DNA of 50,488 nucleotides from a filamentous cyanobacterium ESFC-1 (GCA_000380225.1 KB904821.1:2096112-2146599); one strand, 5' to 3'. Counted from the first letter of the stretch, positions 8,319 through 19,492 are shown. Made by a program: numbers and translations. Notes: generated from the sequence alone by a model not told the origin.

Positions 8319-8516
8319 TAGGACAATATTTAACTGGTTTTTTTAACTTTGGTAAACAATTGTAATGAAATGTAAACCCTTAATGCAAATGTGCGATCGC
8401 CCTCCCTCAGAATATTTGGGTCACGTTGAGCTAAGAATCCTAGGATTTACCCTCAACTCGTCAGCTTGGGGTTTACCATAAAAAAATTAATGTCAGTCAA
8501 GGAAATATAGCCAAAG

Positions 8517-8975
8517 ATGAGTTTAAAAGATCGTATCTCAGAAGATATCAAAACCGCGATGAAAGCTAGGGATAAACTGCGTTTGGAGACGGTACGCAGC
8601 TTAAAAAAAGTGATTCTCGAAAAAGAAGTAGAAATTAGAGCCAAGGGCCGAGATACTTTAAATACTGATGAGGAGTTGGCAATTTTATCGCAACAAGCCA
8701 AACAACGCCGGGATTCAGTCGCGCAATATCAGCAAGCGGGACGAGAAGATTTAGCCGAAAAAGAAGCTCAAGAATTAGCCATTATTGAAACCTATTTACC
8801 CGAACAACTCAGCGATGAAGAAATTACCGCAGTCGTCGAGCAAGCGATCGCGGAAGTGGGAGCATCTTCGATGAAGGATATGGGGAAGGTAATGGGCCCA
8901 GTGATGCAAAAACTCAAAGGCAAAGCGGATGGATCAAAGGTGCAAGCCATTACCAAAGCGAAACTCAGTTCATAA
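8517..8975 (+). CDS. GatB/YqeY domain protein
   Basis: This 152-residue protein matches the YqeY family from end to end: an N-terminal helical part (SLKDRISEDIKTAMKARDKLRLETVRSLKKVI) and a C-terminal part with AIIETYLPEQLSDEEI, SMKDMGKVMGPVM and KLKGKADGSKV. The C-terminal domain is shared with GatB and GatE, where it helps recognise tRNA. The free-standing protein is thought to act on tRNA or amidotransferase-related steps, without a proven reaction. AAGGAAA lies upstream of the ATG. The gene for a DUF389 membrane protein begins 12 bp after its stop, suggesting co-transcription. Confidence 0.88.
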   Translation: MSLKDRISEDIKTAMKARDKLRLETVRSLKKVILEKEVEIRAKGRDTLNTDEELAILSQQAKQRRDSVAQYQQAGREDLAEKEAQELAIIETYLPEQLSDEEITAVVEQAIAEVGASSMKDMGKVMGPVMQKLKGKADGSKVQAITKAKLSS

Positions 8976-8987
8976 TGGGAAAATTTT

Positions 8988-10169
8988 ATGCGGCCATTGC
9001 AGCTTTCCGGGTTGGCTAAGTTAAACCAACATCTACCCAAACCCCCGAATCCCGAACAAGTGACAGCATTGGAAAATGAGTTGTTTGTGGATGCCGATTT
9101 GTCGGTGAACTACAGCGTCTTGACTTTGAGTTCCTGCGCGATCGCGACTTTTGGTTTAATTAGCAATAGTACGGCGGTGATTATCGGAGCAATGTTGATT
9201 GCACCGTTGATGCTACCGTTGCGGGGGTTGGCTTTTTCTGCTTTAGAGGGGAATGTTAACTTATTTCGCAAATCGATAACCGCCATTATCTTTGGGACGG
9301 TGGTCGCTATTTTATTATCCTGCTTGCTGGGCTTATTGGTAAATCTGCCCCAGTTTGGCTCGGAATTTTTAGCCCGCGTTCGTCCGAATTTAGTCGATCT
9401 TGGTATTGCGGTTACCGCAGGAGTCATTAGCGGCTTTGCGAAGGTACGAAAAGGCATTAGCGATGCTTTAGCCGGAACTGCGATCGCCGTTGCCTTGATG
9501 CCGCCCCTGTGTGTCGTAGGATTATCATTAGCCAAGCAGTTGTGGGGGTATAGTAGCGGCGCATTTTTGCTTTATGTGACCAACTTACTCGGCATTACCC
9601 TCGCTTGTATGACTGTGTATATTATTGCCGGGTATGCCAAAGCCACGCGATCGCTCGGTGTTGCCATGGCTCTAACTTCTTTGTTATTTTTACCCTTGGG
9701 CAGTAACTTCGTCCAACTGCTGCGAGAAGCCCAACTCCAACAACAACACCGGGAACTCGAAAACGCAATCTCTACGATTCTCGAACGGGAAACGATTACT
9801 GTTGGCCAAAACACACAACTCCTGCAAACCAAGATTGACTGGAATAGCAACCCACCGAAAGTTTTTCTCGTCTTGGCAGCCCAAAAAGAAATTACCCCCA
9901 AGCAAGTCCGAGAGGTAGAAGCTTTTATCACGCGCACCCTCGACCAACCGATGCGCTTATATATCTATGTTAATCAAGTCCAAGTGATTCATGCAGACAG
10001 CGAAACCACCAACACGGCTGAGTTAGAGCTATTTCGCGAGCAGTTTCGCTCAACTCCCACCATAGACCCCTTTAACCCCCTACACTCTACTCCTAACCCT
10101 TCCCCTACTGAAGATACCGAAGATATCGAGGAACCTATGCCTACTTGGGAAAAACCCCCGAAGGAGTAG
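8988..10169 (+). CDS. DUF389 family membrane protein
   Basis: The 393-residue product belongs to the DUF389 (TIGR00341-like) family. The first half has several membrane spans and the family block SNSTAVIIGAMLIAPLMLP (about residues 57-75), followed by GLAFSALEGN and a span near 165 with ALMPPLCVVGL. The C-terminal 150 residues are soluble, with an alpha/beta segment (PPKVFLVLAAQKEITPKQVREVEAFI) and an acidic, proline-rich tail. Transport has been suggested for the family but no substrate is established. It follows yqeY closely and probably shares its promoter. Confidence 0.85.
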   Translation: MRPLQLSGLAKLNQHLPKPPNPEQVTALENELFVDADLSVNYSVLTLSSCAIATFGLISNSTAVIIGAMLIAPLMLPLRGLAFSALEGNVNLFRKSITAIIFGTVVAILLSCLLGLLVNLPQFGSEFLARVRPNLVDLGIAVTAGVISGFAKVRKGISDALAGTAIAVALMPPLCVVGLSLAKQLWGYSSGAFLLYVTNLLGITLACMTVYIIAGYAKATRSLGVAMALTSLLFLPLGSNFVQLLREAQLQQQHRELENAISTILERETITVGQNTQLLQTKIDWNSNPPKVFLVLAAQKEITPKQVREVEAFITRTLDQPMRLYIYVNQVQVIHADSETTNTAELELFREQFRSTPTIDPFNPLHSTPNPSPTEDTEDIEEPMPTWEKPPKE

Positions 10170-11701
<1,532 letters not shown>

Positions 11702-11745
11702 TTTTTAAGGCGGATTTTTCTGGTCTTTTAAGTTGAAATTATGGG

Positions 11746-11775
11746 GGGATGAGTAGGACTCGTCCCTCTTTTTTT
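11746..11775 (+). terminator. Rho-independent terminator of ahcY
   Basis: GGGATGAG and CTCGTCCC pair over 8 bp around the loop TAGGA, directly followed by TCTTTTTTTT. This is a textbook intrinsic terminator 45 bp after the ahcY stop codon. Confidence 0.85.
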
Positions 11776-11822
11776 GTTGTTTGTTGTTGGTTGTTTGTTG
11801 TTGGTTGTTGGTTGCTTGTTTT
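11775..11822. repeat. TTGTTGG-type heptamer repeat
   Basis: The stretch is built of TTGTTGG/TTGTTTG heptamers, the complement of the CAACCAA arrays seen at 10330 and 31467. The rest of the gap to 11947 holds no recognisable gene. Confidence 0.75.
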
Positions 11823-11947
11823 GATAGGAGGTTTTGCCCGTTAACCCGCCCGCAGATTAAAAATCTGGGGAACCAATGCAACAAAGTTCACTTTCGCGGA
11901 CTATAGTAATACCCAATAAAAACCAACAGCCCCATAACTAATAACTA

Positions 11948-12358
11948 ATGAACAACCTACCCGAAATCAATCGCGATCGCATCGATCAACTACGCCGCAT
12001 GAGCGAGTCAAACGGCAAGGCGATCGCGGCCATGACCGAACAACTCTGCACCCAACGGGATACAAACTTCGATCTCGTCAAAAGTAATAGCCAATCGATT
12101 CGCGATTTAATTGCATCTCTGCACAAGCTAAACACCGCAACTCAATCCAATAGCAATCAAGTCGCAGCCCAACAGCAAGCCATTACTGAATTTGCGCGAA
12201 CATTAGGGAAAATGAGCGATCGCATCGAAAAACAACACCAGCAAACCCAACACCAACTCGCACAACTCAGCGAACAAGTCCAATTTCTCCACCGCAGCTA
12301 TATATCCTTGCAAACCGAAACGATTAATATGTTAGAGAAGTTCGCTTCAGATTCCTAA
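11948..12358 (+). CDS. Predicted coiled-coil protein of unknown function
   Basis: The 136-residue, Gln/Asn/Ser-rich product shows heptad patterns nearly throughout (for example IDQLRRMSESNGKAIAAM near the start, and QTQHQLAQLSEQVQFLHRSY near residue 105). It has a single Cys, no signal peptide and no membrane span. I do not recognise the family. It lies between ahcY and mfd, in the same direction as both but with more than 120 bp to each. Base use, including GCGATCGC sites, matches the neighbouring genes, which supports a real gene. It may be a scaffold or a regulator of a filament, but this cannot be told from sequence. Confidence 0.65.
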   Translation: MNNLPEINRDRIDQLRRMSESNGKAIAAMTEQLCTQRDTNFDLVKSNSQSIRDLIASLHKLNTATQSNSNQVAAQQQAITEFARTLGKMSDRIEKQHQQTQHQLAQLSEQVQFLHRSYISLQTETINMLEKFASDS

Positions 12359-12407
12359 AGCACTTCCCACAGGCATACAAGGATAATAGTTGAGATAACT
12401 ATTAAAC

Positions 12408-12437
12408 TACTGCCTACTGCCCACTGCCTACTGCCTA
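12408..12437. repeat. CTACTGC heptamer repeat
   Basis: Four tandem ACTGCCT/ACTGCCC heptamers lie just upstream of mfd. The same motif recurs at 36030-36060. Confidence 0.75.
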
Positions 12438-12484
12438 AAACCAGTAACTCAGTCGGTAAAACCAGTCCCTTTCAAACTGACCCA

Positions 12485-15400
12485 ATGGCTTTTGAATCCG
12501 TTATTCGCACTTTATCGCGATCGCCCCTCACCCAAGAATTACTGAGCAAACTCCAGACGCAATCCCTTTTACAGTTGAGTGGAATGCCCCGCTTGCCCAA
12601 GGGTTTAGTCGCGTCTGCCCTGGCACAATCCCAAGGGCAGAACTTGTTTGTGGTTTGCTCGACCCTCGAAGAAGCAGGACGCTGGGCTACCCAACTCGAA
12701 GCAATGGGTTGGAAAAGTATGCAGTTCTACCCCACCTCGGAAGCTTCTCCCTACGACCCGTTTGACCCGGAATCAGAGATGGTTTGGGGGCAAATGCAGG
12801 TTTTAGCCGAACTGACCACCAAGGGCGCTGAAGGGGCAGCATTGAACGGTAAAATGGCGATTGTGGCAACAGAGCGATCGCTCCAACCCCATCTCCCCCC
12901 GCCGAGCGTGTTTCGGGATTACTGCCTGAATCTGCAACCGGGGATGACGGCAAAATCCAAAGAGTTAGACCGGAAATTGGCAGTTTTAGGTTATGAGCGC
13001 GTTGCTTTGGTCGAAACTGAGGGGCAATGGAGTCGTCGCGGCGATTTAGTCGATATCTTTCCCGTTTCGGCGGAATTACCCGTTCGCTTGGATTGGTTTG
13101 GGGACGAATTAGAAAGAATCCGCGAATTTGATCCAGCAACTCAGCGATCGCTCGATCGCATCGAGCATTTACTCCTCACTCCCACTCGTTTCTCCCAAAT
13201 TGTCGTCGATGCTTTGGACGAAAGTTTGCAAGAGGAAATCGAAGATAAAGAGGGAACGAGGAAGTATTTAGGGGTTGCCTTCGAGCAGCCTGCCTCTTTA
13301 GTTCAATATCTGCCCCAAAACACTTTAATTACCGTTGATGAGCCAGAACAATGCCAATCCCATTGCGATCTCTGGTGCGAACACGCCGAGGAACAATGGG
13401 CTAATCTGGAAAATAGGCAGGAGATACCCAGGTTACACTTAACGCTAGGAAATAATTTATCAGCCCTAAAAGGCTTTTGTCAAGTCTATTTACGGGAAAT
13501 TGCTGAAGAAAATTCCGAGGCTTTGAACGTCGCGTCACGACCGATTCCTACCACTCCCCACAACTTTGCTCGTATTGCCGAAATCCTGCGAGGTAAGCGA
13601 GAAGTTTACACCGGGATGCAGATTGAAAAGTTCGCCACCTGGCTGGTTTCAGCCCAGCCTTCCCGTTCTGTCGCCTTGTTACAAGAACATGATTGTGCGG
13701 CGCAATTTATCCCCAACGGGCGCGATTATCCCGCCATTGACAAGTTATTAAAACAACATACTCCCGTCGCCATTAAATATTCAGGACTGGCGGAATTAGA
13801 AGGATTTATTTTACCCACCTTTCGCATTGTTGTAATTAGCGATCGCGAATTTTATGGACAGCACAATTTAGTCTCAACGGGCTATATTCGCAAACGTCGT
13901 CGGGCTACTTCTAAACAAGTTGATCTCAACAAACTCCGACCCGGCGATTATGTCGTTCATAAAAGTCACGGCATTGGCAAATTTCTCAAACTCGAAAAAC
14001 TTACCACCCGCGAATATTTAGTCATCCAATATGCAGATGGCATTTTGCGCGTCCCGGCTGATAGTTTCGACAGCCTTTCCCGTTACCGCAAAACCGGAAA
14101 AACGCCGCCGCAACTCCATAAAATGTCCGGTAAAGCGTGGGAAAAAGCCAAAAATAAAGTCCGCAAAGCTGTTAAAAAAGTTGCCGTTGACTTGCTGAAT
14201 TTATATGCTAAACGCGCTCAACAAACTGGATACAGTTACGGCGTAGATTCTCCCTGGCAAGACGAACTCGAAAGCTCATTTCCTTATCAAGAAACCCCCG
14301 ACCAACTCAAAGCCATCCAAGATGTCAAAAGGGACTTAGAAAGCGATCGCCCCATGGATCGCCTCATCTGTGGTGACGTGGGTTTCGGCAAAACCGAAGT
14401 CGCCTTGCGTTCCATTTTCAAAGTCATTACCAGCGGCCACAAACAAGTCGCTTTTCTTGCTCCCACGACGATTTTAACCCAACAACATTACCACACCTTA
14501 AAAGAACGATTTGCACCTTATCCCATCCAAGTCGGTTTGCTCAATCGCTTTCGTACTCCTAGCGAACGCAAAGAAATTTTAAAACGCCTCGAAACCGGAG
14601 AAATTGATGTGGTGGTTGGAACCCATCAACTCTTAGGAAAAAGCGTCAATTTCAAAGAGCTAGGATTATTAGTCGTAGACGAAGAACAGCGATTTGGAGT
14701 CAATCAAAAAGAGAAAATTAAAGCCCTGAAAACGCAAATTGATGTCCTAACTCTCAGCGCCACTCCCATTCCCCGCACCCTCTATATGTCCCTTTCCGGC
14801 ATTCGGGAAATGAGCCTGATTACCACCCCACCCCCGTCTCGTCGTCCCATCAAAACCCACCTCTCCCCCTACAATCCCGAAGTTGTCCGTACTGCCCTCC
14901 GTAACGAAATCGATCGCGGCGGCCAGGTATTCTACGTTGTTCCCAGGGTTGAAGGCATCGAAGAAGTGGCGGCACAACTGCGGCAAATGATTCCCAGCGC
15001 CAGGGTCGCGATCGCCCACGGGCAAATGAACGAAAGCGAACTCGAAGCCACCATGCTGACCTTCAGCAACGGAGAAGCGGACATCTTGGTGTGTACCACC
15101 ATTATTGAATCAGGACTCGATATTCCCCGCGTCAACACCATTATTGTTGAAGATTCCCAACGCTTCGGTTTATCGCAACTGTACCAACTGCGCGGTCGGG
15201 TCGGACGTTCTGGGATTCAAGCCCACGCATGGCTATTGTACCCCCAACTCAAGGCGCTTACGGATGTTGCGAAAAAACGTTTGCGAGCCTTACAAGAGTT
15301 TACCCAACTCGGTTCGGGCTATCAACTGTCTATGCGAGATATGGAGATTCGAGGGGTAGGAAATATCCTCGGTGCAGAACAATCGGGACAAATGGACGCG

Positions 15401-15946
15401 ATCGGTTTTGACCTCTATATGGAAATGTTACAAGAAGCGATCCAAGAAGTCCAAGGTCAAGAAATTCCCCAAGTGGATGAAGCCCAAATTGACCTCAAAT
15501 TAACTGCCTTTATTCCTGCCGATTATATCCCCGATTTAGAGCAGAAAATGGATGCTTATCGCGCTATAGCCACCACCCATTCTAAAAAAGAAATTGATGA
15601 ACTCGCTGCCGATTGGCGCGATCGCTACGGCGAAATTCCCACCCCTGCACTGCAACTTTTACAAATCATCCAACTCAAACAAATTGCCAAATCCCTCGGT
15701 TTTTCCCGCATCAAACCCGAAAGCAAACAGCACGTTATCATGGAAACGCCAATGGAAGAACCCGCTTGGAAACTCCTCAAAGAAAGCCTCCCCCAACACC
15801 TCCATTCCCGCTTTGTTTATACCCCGAAAAAAGTTATTGTGCGCGGTTTAGGTGTGCTGAAACCCGAAAAACAAATGGAGAGTTTAATTAGTTGGTTGGG
15901 TTCGATGCAAGGGGCTTTACCCGAAAAAGCCTTAGTGAAAAACTAA
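12485..15946 (+). CDS. mfd: Transcription-repair coupling factor
   Basis: The 1153-residue product has the full Mfd layout. It begins with a UvrB-homology region (GDLVDIFPV near residue 185). The RNA-polymerase-interacting CarD-like domain is near residues 475-545 ([17 protein letters not shown]). RecG-like helicase motifs follow: Walker [22 protein letters not shown], the DEEQ box [17 protein letters not shown], and QLRGRVGRS. The C-terminal TRCF domain is near residues 1000-1100. Mfd removes RNA polymerase stalled at DNA lesions and recruits UvrA. With cry-DASH upstream, two DNA-damage functions lie in this part of the window, though not in one operon. Confidence 0.96.
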   Translation: MAFESVIRTLSRSPLTQELLSKLQTQSLLQLSGMPRLPKGLVASALAQSQGQNLFVVCSTLEEAGRWATQLEAMGWKSMQFYPTSEASPYDPFDPESEMVWGQMQVLAELTTKGAEGAALNGKMAIVATERSLQPHLPPPSVFRDYCLNLQPGMTAKSKELDRKLAVLGYERVALVETEGQWSRRGDLVDIFPVSAELPVRLDWFGDELERIREFDPATQRSLDRIEHLLLTPTRFSQIVVDALDESLQEEIEDKEGTRKYLGVAFEQPASLVQYLPQNTLITVDEPEQCQSHCDLWCEHAEEQWANLENRQEIPRLHLTLGNNLSALKGFCQVYLREIAEENSEALNVASRPIPTTPHNFARIAEILRGKREVYTGMQIEKFATWLVSAQPSRSVALLQEHDCAAQFIPNGRDYPAIDKLLKQHTPVAIKYSGLAELEGFILPTFRIVVISDREFYGQHNLVSTGYIRKRRRATSKQVDLNKLRPGDYVVHKSHGIGKFLKLEKLTTREYLVIQYADGILRVPADSFDSLSRYRKTGKTPPQLHKMSGKAWEKAKNKVRKAVKKVAVDLLNLYAKRAQQTGYSYGVDSPWQDELESSFPYQETPDQLKAIQDVKRDLESDRPMDRLICGDVGFGKTEVALRSIFKVITSGHKQVAFLAPTTILTQQHYHTLKERFAPYPIQVGLLNRFRTPSERKEILKRLETGEIDVVVGTHQLLGKSVNFKELGLLVVDEEQRFGVNQKEKIKALKTQIDVLTLSATPIPRTLYMSLSGIREMSLITTPPPSRRPIKTHLSPYNPEVVRTALRNEIDRGGQVFYVVPRVEGIEEVAAQLRQMIPSARVAIAHGQMNESELEATMLTFSNGEADILVCTTIIESGLDIPRVNTIIVEDSQRFGLSQLYQLRGRVGRSGIQAHAWLLYPQLKALTDVAKKRLRALQEFTQLGSGYQLSMRDMEIRGVGNILGAEQSGQMDAIGFDLYMEMLQEAIQEVQGQEIPQVDEAQIDLKLTAFIPADYIPDLEQKMDAYRAIATTHSKKEIDELAADWRDRYGEIPTPALQLLQIIQLKQIAKSLGFSRIKPESKQHVIMETPMEEPAWKLLKESLPQHLHSRFVYTPKKVIVRGLGVLKPEKQMESLISWLGSMQGALPEKALVKN

Positions 15947-15958
15947 CTTCTAAAACCC

Positions 15959-16004
15959 CGTTCCTTGGTTCTACCAAGGGACGTAAAAATGAGGCTCTGC
16001 CTCA
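15959..16004 (+). terminator. Two successive hairpins after mfd
   Basis: The first stem CGTTCCTTGGT/ACCAAGGGACG (15959-15983) has 11 bp with one wobble. The second, TGAGGC-TCT-GCCTCA, spans 15990-16004. There is no long T-run, so this may be a small interspersed repeat acting as a transcript end. Confidence 0.5.
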
Positions 16005-16037
16005 ATATCTTAAAAACAGCCAATTAAAACTAATCCT

Positions 16038-16598
16038 ATGACCAACACTTCTGGCGTTTGTTGGACAATTCACGACCTCGAATTATTACCCGAAGATGGC
16101 AAAACTTATGAAATTATCGCGGGAGAATTACTGGTAACAAGAGCGCCTCACTGGAAACATCAAGAAGTTGCGGGTAATATTTATGCTCAGTTACAAACTT
16201 GGTCGCGAGAAAGTGGCTTAGGACGAGCTGCTATTGCTCCCGGTATTATTTTTTTAACCACAGATAGCGTCATTCCTGATGTCGTTTGGGCAAGTCAGCA
16301 ACGATTAGCCGAGGATTTGGACGAGTCGGGACATTTAACCAATGCACCCGAATTAGTAGTTGAAGTATTATCTAAAAGTAAGAAAGACCGACAACGAGAT
16401 TTAGAAGTCAAGTTGAAACTCTATTCGAGTCAGGGAGTCCAAGAATATTGGATTTGCGATTATCAAAAATCAGAAATTAAAGTGTATCGACGAGAAGCCG
16501 CCGTTTTAAAACTGGTGGCAACTTTAGGCATTCAAGATACTTTACTAACTCCTCTTTTGCCTAATTTTAGTTGTTTGGTACAGGCAATTTTTAGTTAA
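16038..16598 (+). CDS. Uma2 family (DUF820) putative restriction-endonuclease-like protein
   Basis: This 186-residue protein is a typical cyanobacterial Uma2/DUF820 member of the PD-(D/E)XK nuclease fold. It shows the opening TIHDLELLPEDGKTYEIIAGELLV, the substrate-strand motif VIPDVVWAS with a conserved Asp, and the catalytic block APELVVEVLSKSKKDRQRDLEVKLKLY (Glu and Lys). YWICDYQ follows. These proteins occur in many copies per genome, often near mobile DNA. Their biological targets are unknown. An inverted-repeat composite element begins 18 bp after its stop. Confidence 0.9.
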   Translation: MTNTSGVCWTIHDLELLPEDGKTYEIIAGELLVTRAPHWKHQEVAGNIYAQLQTWSRESGLGRAAIAPGIIFLTTDSVIPDVVWASQQRLAEDLDESGHLTNAPELVVEVLSKSKKDRQRDLEVKLKLYSSQGVQEYWICDYQKSEIKVYRREAAVLKLVATLGIQDTLLTPLLPNFSCLVQAIFS

Positions 16599-16615
16599 TT
16601 TACAAGGGTATAACC

Positions 16616-16787
16616 TAGTGTCGTGACACACTTTAAATGGTGGGTTACGGCGGATAGGTACATTACAGTCATAGGCTAGGTTTTAGCCGCCTAACCCACC
16701 CTACTGGCGTAACACACTTAAAATGAGGCTATAGGTAGGGTGTCGTTAGCGTAGCGTAACGCACCGAGATACCTGTAACGCACCTTC
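16616..16787. repeat. Composite of two MITE-like elements
   Basis: The first unit (16616-16705) begins TAGTGTCGTGACACA and carries GGTGGGTTACGGCGG...CCGCCTAACCCACC. The second (about 16700-16787) carries TAGGGTGTCGTTAGCG...GTAACGCACC and lacks a clean right end. Both cores are the ones found in the array at 4522-4979. The second unit stops exactly where the araC-family gene ends. Confidence 0.7.
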
Positions 16788-17621
16788 CTAACTCATCCGA
16801 AACGCCTTTGGAGTCATCCCTGTAAACTGTCGAAACGTTTTACTCAGATGACTGTGACTGCTAAAACCACAATCAAAAGCAATATCGACAATTAAACGGT
16901 CAGTTGTTTTCAATAATCGCTTCGCTTTTTCTAACCGTTGTTGCAGGAGATATTGATAAGGGGAAACTCCCAAAGACTGCTTGAATAAACGGCTGAAATG
17001 AAATTGACTCATATCAAGCAATTGCGCTAAATTGGCTAGTTCGATTTCGCTGTCTAAATGAGCATCAATATAATCTAACACCCGTACCAGTTGACGCTGA
17101 GGTAAGCCTCCTTCATAAACAGGAACTTGCGGTTTTTTGGTCGTATGTTGTCGTAGTAAATGCACCGCCAAAATATTAGCCAGCGAATCAAGATAAAGCT
17201 GATTTCCCGTTTGACCTTGTTGTACTTCTCCTAATAGCATTATCCCAATTGCTTCGATTTGAGGATTGCGAGTATGAAATGCTGGCTGTACTTCTAATTG
17301 GTCGGTATTTTGATTCAGGGTTTCGGCTGCGACGCGGTGCAGAAACTCTGAATTTAACTGAATCCGTAAATAGTGGTCATCGCTGTCCCAACGAGCGAAA
17401 ATTGGCGTTTGAGCAGGGGTAATTAACAAATCCCCTTTGCGATACAGTCCGGTGTGGGTTTTGCCATCTTGGGTGTGTAGCAAGCGAACGGGACGCGGTG
17501 ATAAGGACAAGAATAGAGTATGTTCTACATCGAAGTGACAAGTTCCTTCTCCGGGTGGGGGTTGCACTTCTTGGACAACGAGGTTTTGTGCGGTTTGGGG
17601 AGAGATGGAGGAATTTTTCAT
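16788..17621 (-). CDS. AraC family transcriptional regulator
   Basis: The 277-residue protein has a cupin-like sensing half (residues about 1-165) and a C-terminal double helix-turn-helix domain (about 178-277). The latter shows LANLAQLLDMSQFHFSRLFKQSLGVSPYQYL and IAFDCGFSSHSHLSKTFRQFTGMTPKAFR, the most conserved AraC signature. It is divergent from an NAD(P)-binding reductase gene, with 134 bp between them. The shared spacer contains repeated GCAAGAT half-sites, so the regulator probably controls that gene and possibly itself. The inducer is unknown. Confidence 0.92.
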   Translation of the reverse strand: MKNSSISPQTAQNLVVQEVQPPPGEGTCHFDVEHTLFLSLSPRPVRLLHTQDGKTHTGLYRKGDLLITPAQTPIFARWDSDDHYLRIQLNSEFLHRVAAETLNQNTDQLEVQPAFHTRNPQIEAIGIMLLGEVQQGQTGNQLYLDSLANILAVHLLRQHTTKKPQVPVYEGGLPQRQLVRVLDYIDAHLDSEIELANLAQLLDMSQFHFSRLFKQSLGVSPYQYLLQQRLEKAKRLLKTTDRLIVDIAFDCGFSSHSHLSKTFRQFTGMTPKAFRMS

Positions 17622-17633
17622 CAGATTCGGCCA

Positions 17634-17698
17634 ATCTTGCTGTTCGCGATCGCATTTCTAAAACTTAGCGCAAGATGATGATAGTAACGCAAGAATGA
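17634..17698. promoter_or_regulatory. Putative AraC-type operator repeats
   Basis: The divergent spacer contains GCAAGAT three times: once inverted (ATCTTGC, 17634-17640) and twice direct within CGCAAGA(A)TGA (17669-17678 and 17688-17698). The direct copies are 19 bp apart, close to two helical turns, as is common for AraC-family half-sites. The assignment is by position and repetition only. Confidence 0.45.
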
Positions 17699-17755
17699 GA
17701 TAGTTTCCCCGGATAGTTTTTCTTAAAGTAAAGTCACGATTTAGGAGAAACAACC

Positions 17756-18388
17756 ATGAAACTTGTCATTTTTGGAGCAACGGGAAATACAGGCCGTCAG
17801 GTGGTACAAGCCGCATTAGAACAAGGTCACAGCGTTACGGCTTTTGTGCGAAATCCGGCTAAACTCAGCGATTTTGACCAAAGTTCCCTGAAAGTGGTTC
17901 AAGGAGATGTGATGGACGCTCTTTCGGTAGAACAAGCCATTCGAGGTCAAGATGCGGTGGTGTGCGTTTTGGGTGCTCGGAAGAAGCTAACGGGAAATCT
18001 GCGTTCGGAAGGGACACGACAAATTATCCAAGGGATGAAACGAGTTGGGGTGCGTCGCTTAATTTGTCAGTCTACTTTGGGAGCAGGAGAGAGTTGGGAA
18101 AATCTCAATTTCTACTGGAAGTATATCATGTTTGGTTTGATTTTACGCAAGGTTTTTGCTGACCATGAAATACAAGAGCAGATTATCAAACAAAGCAATT
18201 TAGATTGGACAATTGTGCGTCCGGGGGCGTTTATTGAAGGGGAGAAAACGGGACTATATCGACACGGTTTTTCGAGTACGGATAAGACCATAAAATTGGC
18301 AATTTCGCTCCCAGATTTAGCGGATTTTATTGTACAGCAGGTAGCTGATTCTTCTTATTTACATCAAACGCCTGGGGTGTCTTATTAG
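17756..18388 (+). CDS. NAD(P)-binding reductase (NmrA/atypical SDR family)
   Basis: The 210-residue Rossmann protein starts with MKLVIFGATGNTGRQVV, which contains the dinucleotide loop GATGNTG. It continues with VTAFVRNPAKL, QGDVMDALSVEQAIRGQDAVVCVLG, and LDWTIVRPGAF in place of the classical YxxxK. This is the pattern of atypical short-chain dehydrogenase / NmrA-like or biliverdin-reductase-B-like proteins that reduce small substrates such as flavins or quinones. An AGGAG lies 9 nt before the ATG. It is divergent from the AraC regulator and followed by a DUF1772 gene. Confidence 0.88.
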   Translation: MKLVIFGATGNTGRQVVQAALEQGHSVTAFVRNPAKLSDFDQSSLKVVQGDVMDALSVEQAIRGQDAVVCVLGARKKLTGNLRSEGTRQIIQGMKRVGVRRLICQSTLGAGESWENLNFYWKYIMFGLILRKVFADHEIQEQIIKQSNLDWTIVRPGAFIEGEKTGLYRHGFSSTDKTIKLAISLPDLADFIVQQVADSSYLHQTPGVSY

Positions 18389-18415
18389 TTGTTTGAGATT
18401 TAAGGGTAAAAACTC

Positions 18416-18480
18416 AGAACTCCGGTTTCTTATGTGCTTGCCTAATTAAGTTAGTATTTGACCTCAGAAACCGGGGTTCT
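18416..18480. repeat. 65-bp inverted-repeat element, copy 1
   Basis: The element is bounded by AGAACTCCGGTTTCT and AGAAACCGGGGTTCT (15-bp arms, one mismatch) around an AT-rich centre. A second copy of exactly the same length lies at 19471-19535. This copy sits between the reductase and DUF1772 genes. Confidence 0.75.
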
Positions 18481-18511
18481 AGAAATGACGAATTTAATTT
18501 CAAGGAAAACA

Positions 18512-19021
18512 ATGGCAATGCTACAAAATTTTTGCGTCCCTTTGGTTCTGTTTGCGGCAATTGGAAGTGGTTTAACGGCGGGTATTTTCTTTGCGTTTTC
18601 AACGTTTGTCATGCAGGCTTTGGCTCAACAACCGACTGCACCCGGAATTGCGACAATGCAATCAATTAATATTACGGTTATTAATCCTTGGTTTATGGCG
18701 GCATTTTTCGGGCCCGCAATCGCAAGTTTTGGTCTAATATTTTTGGCGTTACGACAAGGGGAACAACCAGAGTCTATGTATTGGCTGGTTGCTAGTTTGT
18801 TGTATTTGGTAGGGACAATTGGGGTTACGATTGCGGGGAATATTCCGTTGAACGATGCTTTAGCAATTGTCAGTCCAGAAAGTGCAGAAGGGACAAAGTT
18901 ATGGGTCAAATATTTGACGGATTGGACGTTTTGGAATCATGTACGAACGATTGCGGCGTTGTTAGCCGCAGTGTTGTTTACGGTGTCTTTATTGCAGCGA
19001 ATTGGGGTAAGTTCGGGTTGA
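18512..19021 (+). CDS. DUF1772 (anthrone-oxygenase-like) membrane protein
   Basis: I chose the ATG at 18512 because AAGGA lies just upstream. Earlier in-frame starts (18458, 18485) fall in or against a repeat element. The 169-residue product has four predicted membrane spans (about 10-32, 60-80, 90-112, 145-165), with GLTAGIFFAFSTFVM, a WFMAAFFGP stretch and the conserved NIPLNDAL. The DUF1772 family includes fungal anthrone oxygenases, but most bacterial members are uncharacterised. Its position after an NmrA-like reductase and a divergent AraC regulator suggests a small redox or detoxification unit. Confidence 0.82.
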   Translation: MAMLQNFCVPLVLFAAIGSGLTAGIFFAFSTFVMQALAQQPTAPGIATMQSINITVINPWFMAAFFGPAIASFGLIFLALRQGEQPESMYWLVASLLYLVGTIGVTIAGNIPLNDALAIVSPESAEGTKLWVKYLTDWTFWNHVRTIAALLAAVLFTVSLLQRIGVSSG

Positions 19022-19175
19022 TTGGGTTGGAGGTGAATTGATAAGTATTGTCACGACACTACATCTTGCTGGTGGTATGATAGCAATCGCGTCCACAATA
19101 AAGAAAGTTAGGCGCGATCGCGCTTACAGCAAAGACTATCATTAAATAGTTGGACTAATCTAACTTGCATTAACG

Positions 19176-19400
19176 ATGACTGATATTTCCCAAACCTCTC
19201 GACTACAACAGGCAATCGATGTTGCAGAAGCCTTATCATTAGAAGAACAACAACTATTGCTGGAAATTTTAGCAAAACGCCTGCATCAGAAGCAACGCCA
19301 GCAGCTTTTAGAAGAAGTCCAAGAAATTCGCCAAGAAGTTGCAGAAGGTAGTATTAAATATGGTTCTGTGAAAGATTTTTTGGCGGAGTTGGACGCTTGA
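19176..19400 (+). CDS. Antitoxin-like protein of a RelE/ParE-type module
   Basis: The 74-residue acidic protein has helix patterns typical of short cyanobacterial antitoxins: ALSLEEQQLLLEILAKRL, a coiled segment with EEVQEIRQEV, and the end VKDFLAELDA. Its stop codon overlaps by 2 bp a TTG that opens the remnant of a RelE-like toxin (19397-19492), the normal arrangement of such pairs. Because the toxin is truncated, this looks like an orphan antitoxin. It may still repress its own promoter or neutralise a related toxin elsewhere in the genome. Confidence 0.75.
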   Translation: MTDISQTSRLQQAIDVAEALSLEEQQLLLEILAKRLHQKQRQQLLEEVQEIRQEVAEGSIKYGSVKDFLAELDA

Positions 19401-19492
19401 GAGAAATTGCCTGGAGTCCAAAATCTTTGCGTACTTTTAAACGTATGGTTCGTCAAAATTATCAGGATACAAAACCCCAGTTTCTGTGGTGA
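19397..19492 (+). pseudogene. Truncated RelE/ParE-type toxin gene
   Basis: The frame beginning at the TTG 19397 reads REIAWSPKSLRTFKRMVRQN, matching the opening of RelE-type toxins of cyanobacterial pairs. It runs into the 65-bp inverted repeat at 19471 and stops after 31 codons, against a usual 85-95. The remainder is absent, since proA ends only 57 bp later on the other strand. The toxin is therefore lost, not just interrupted. Confidence 0.7.
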
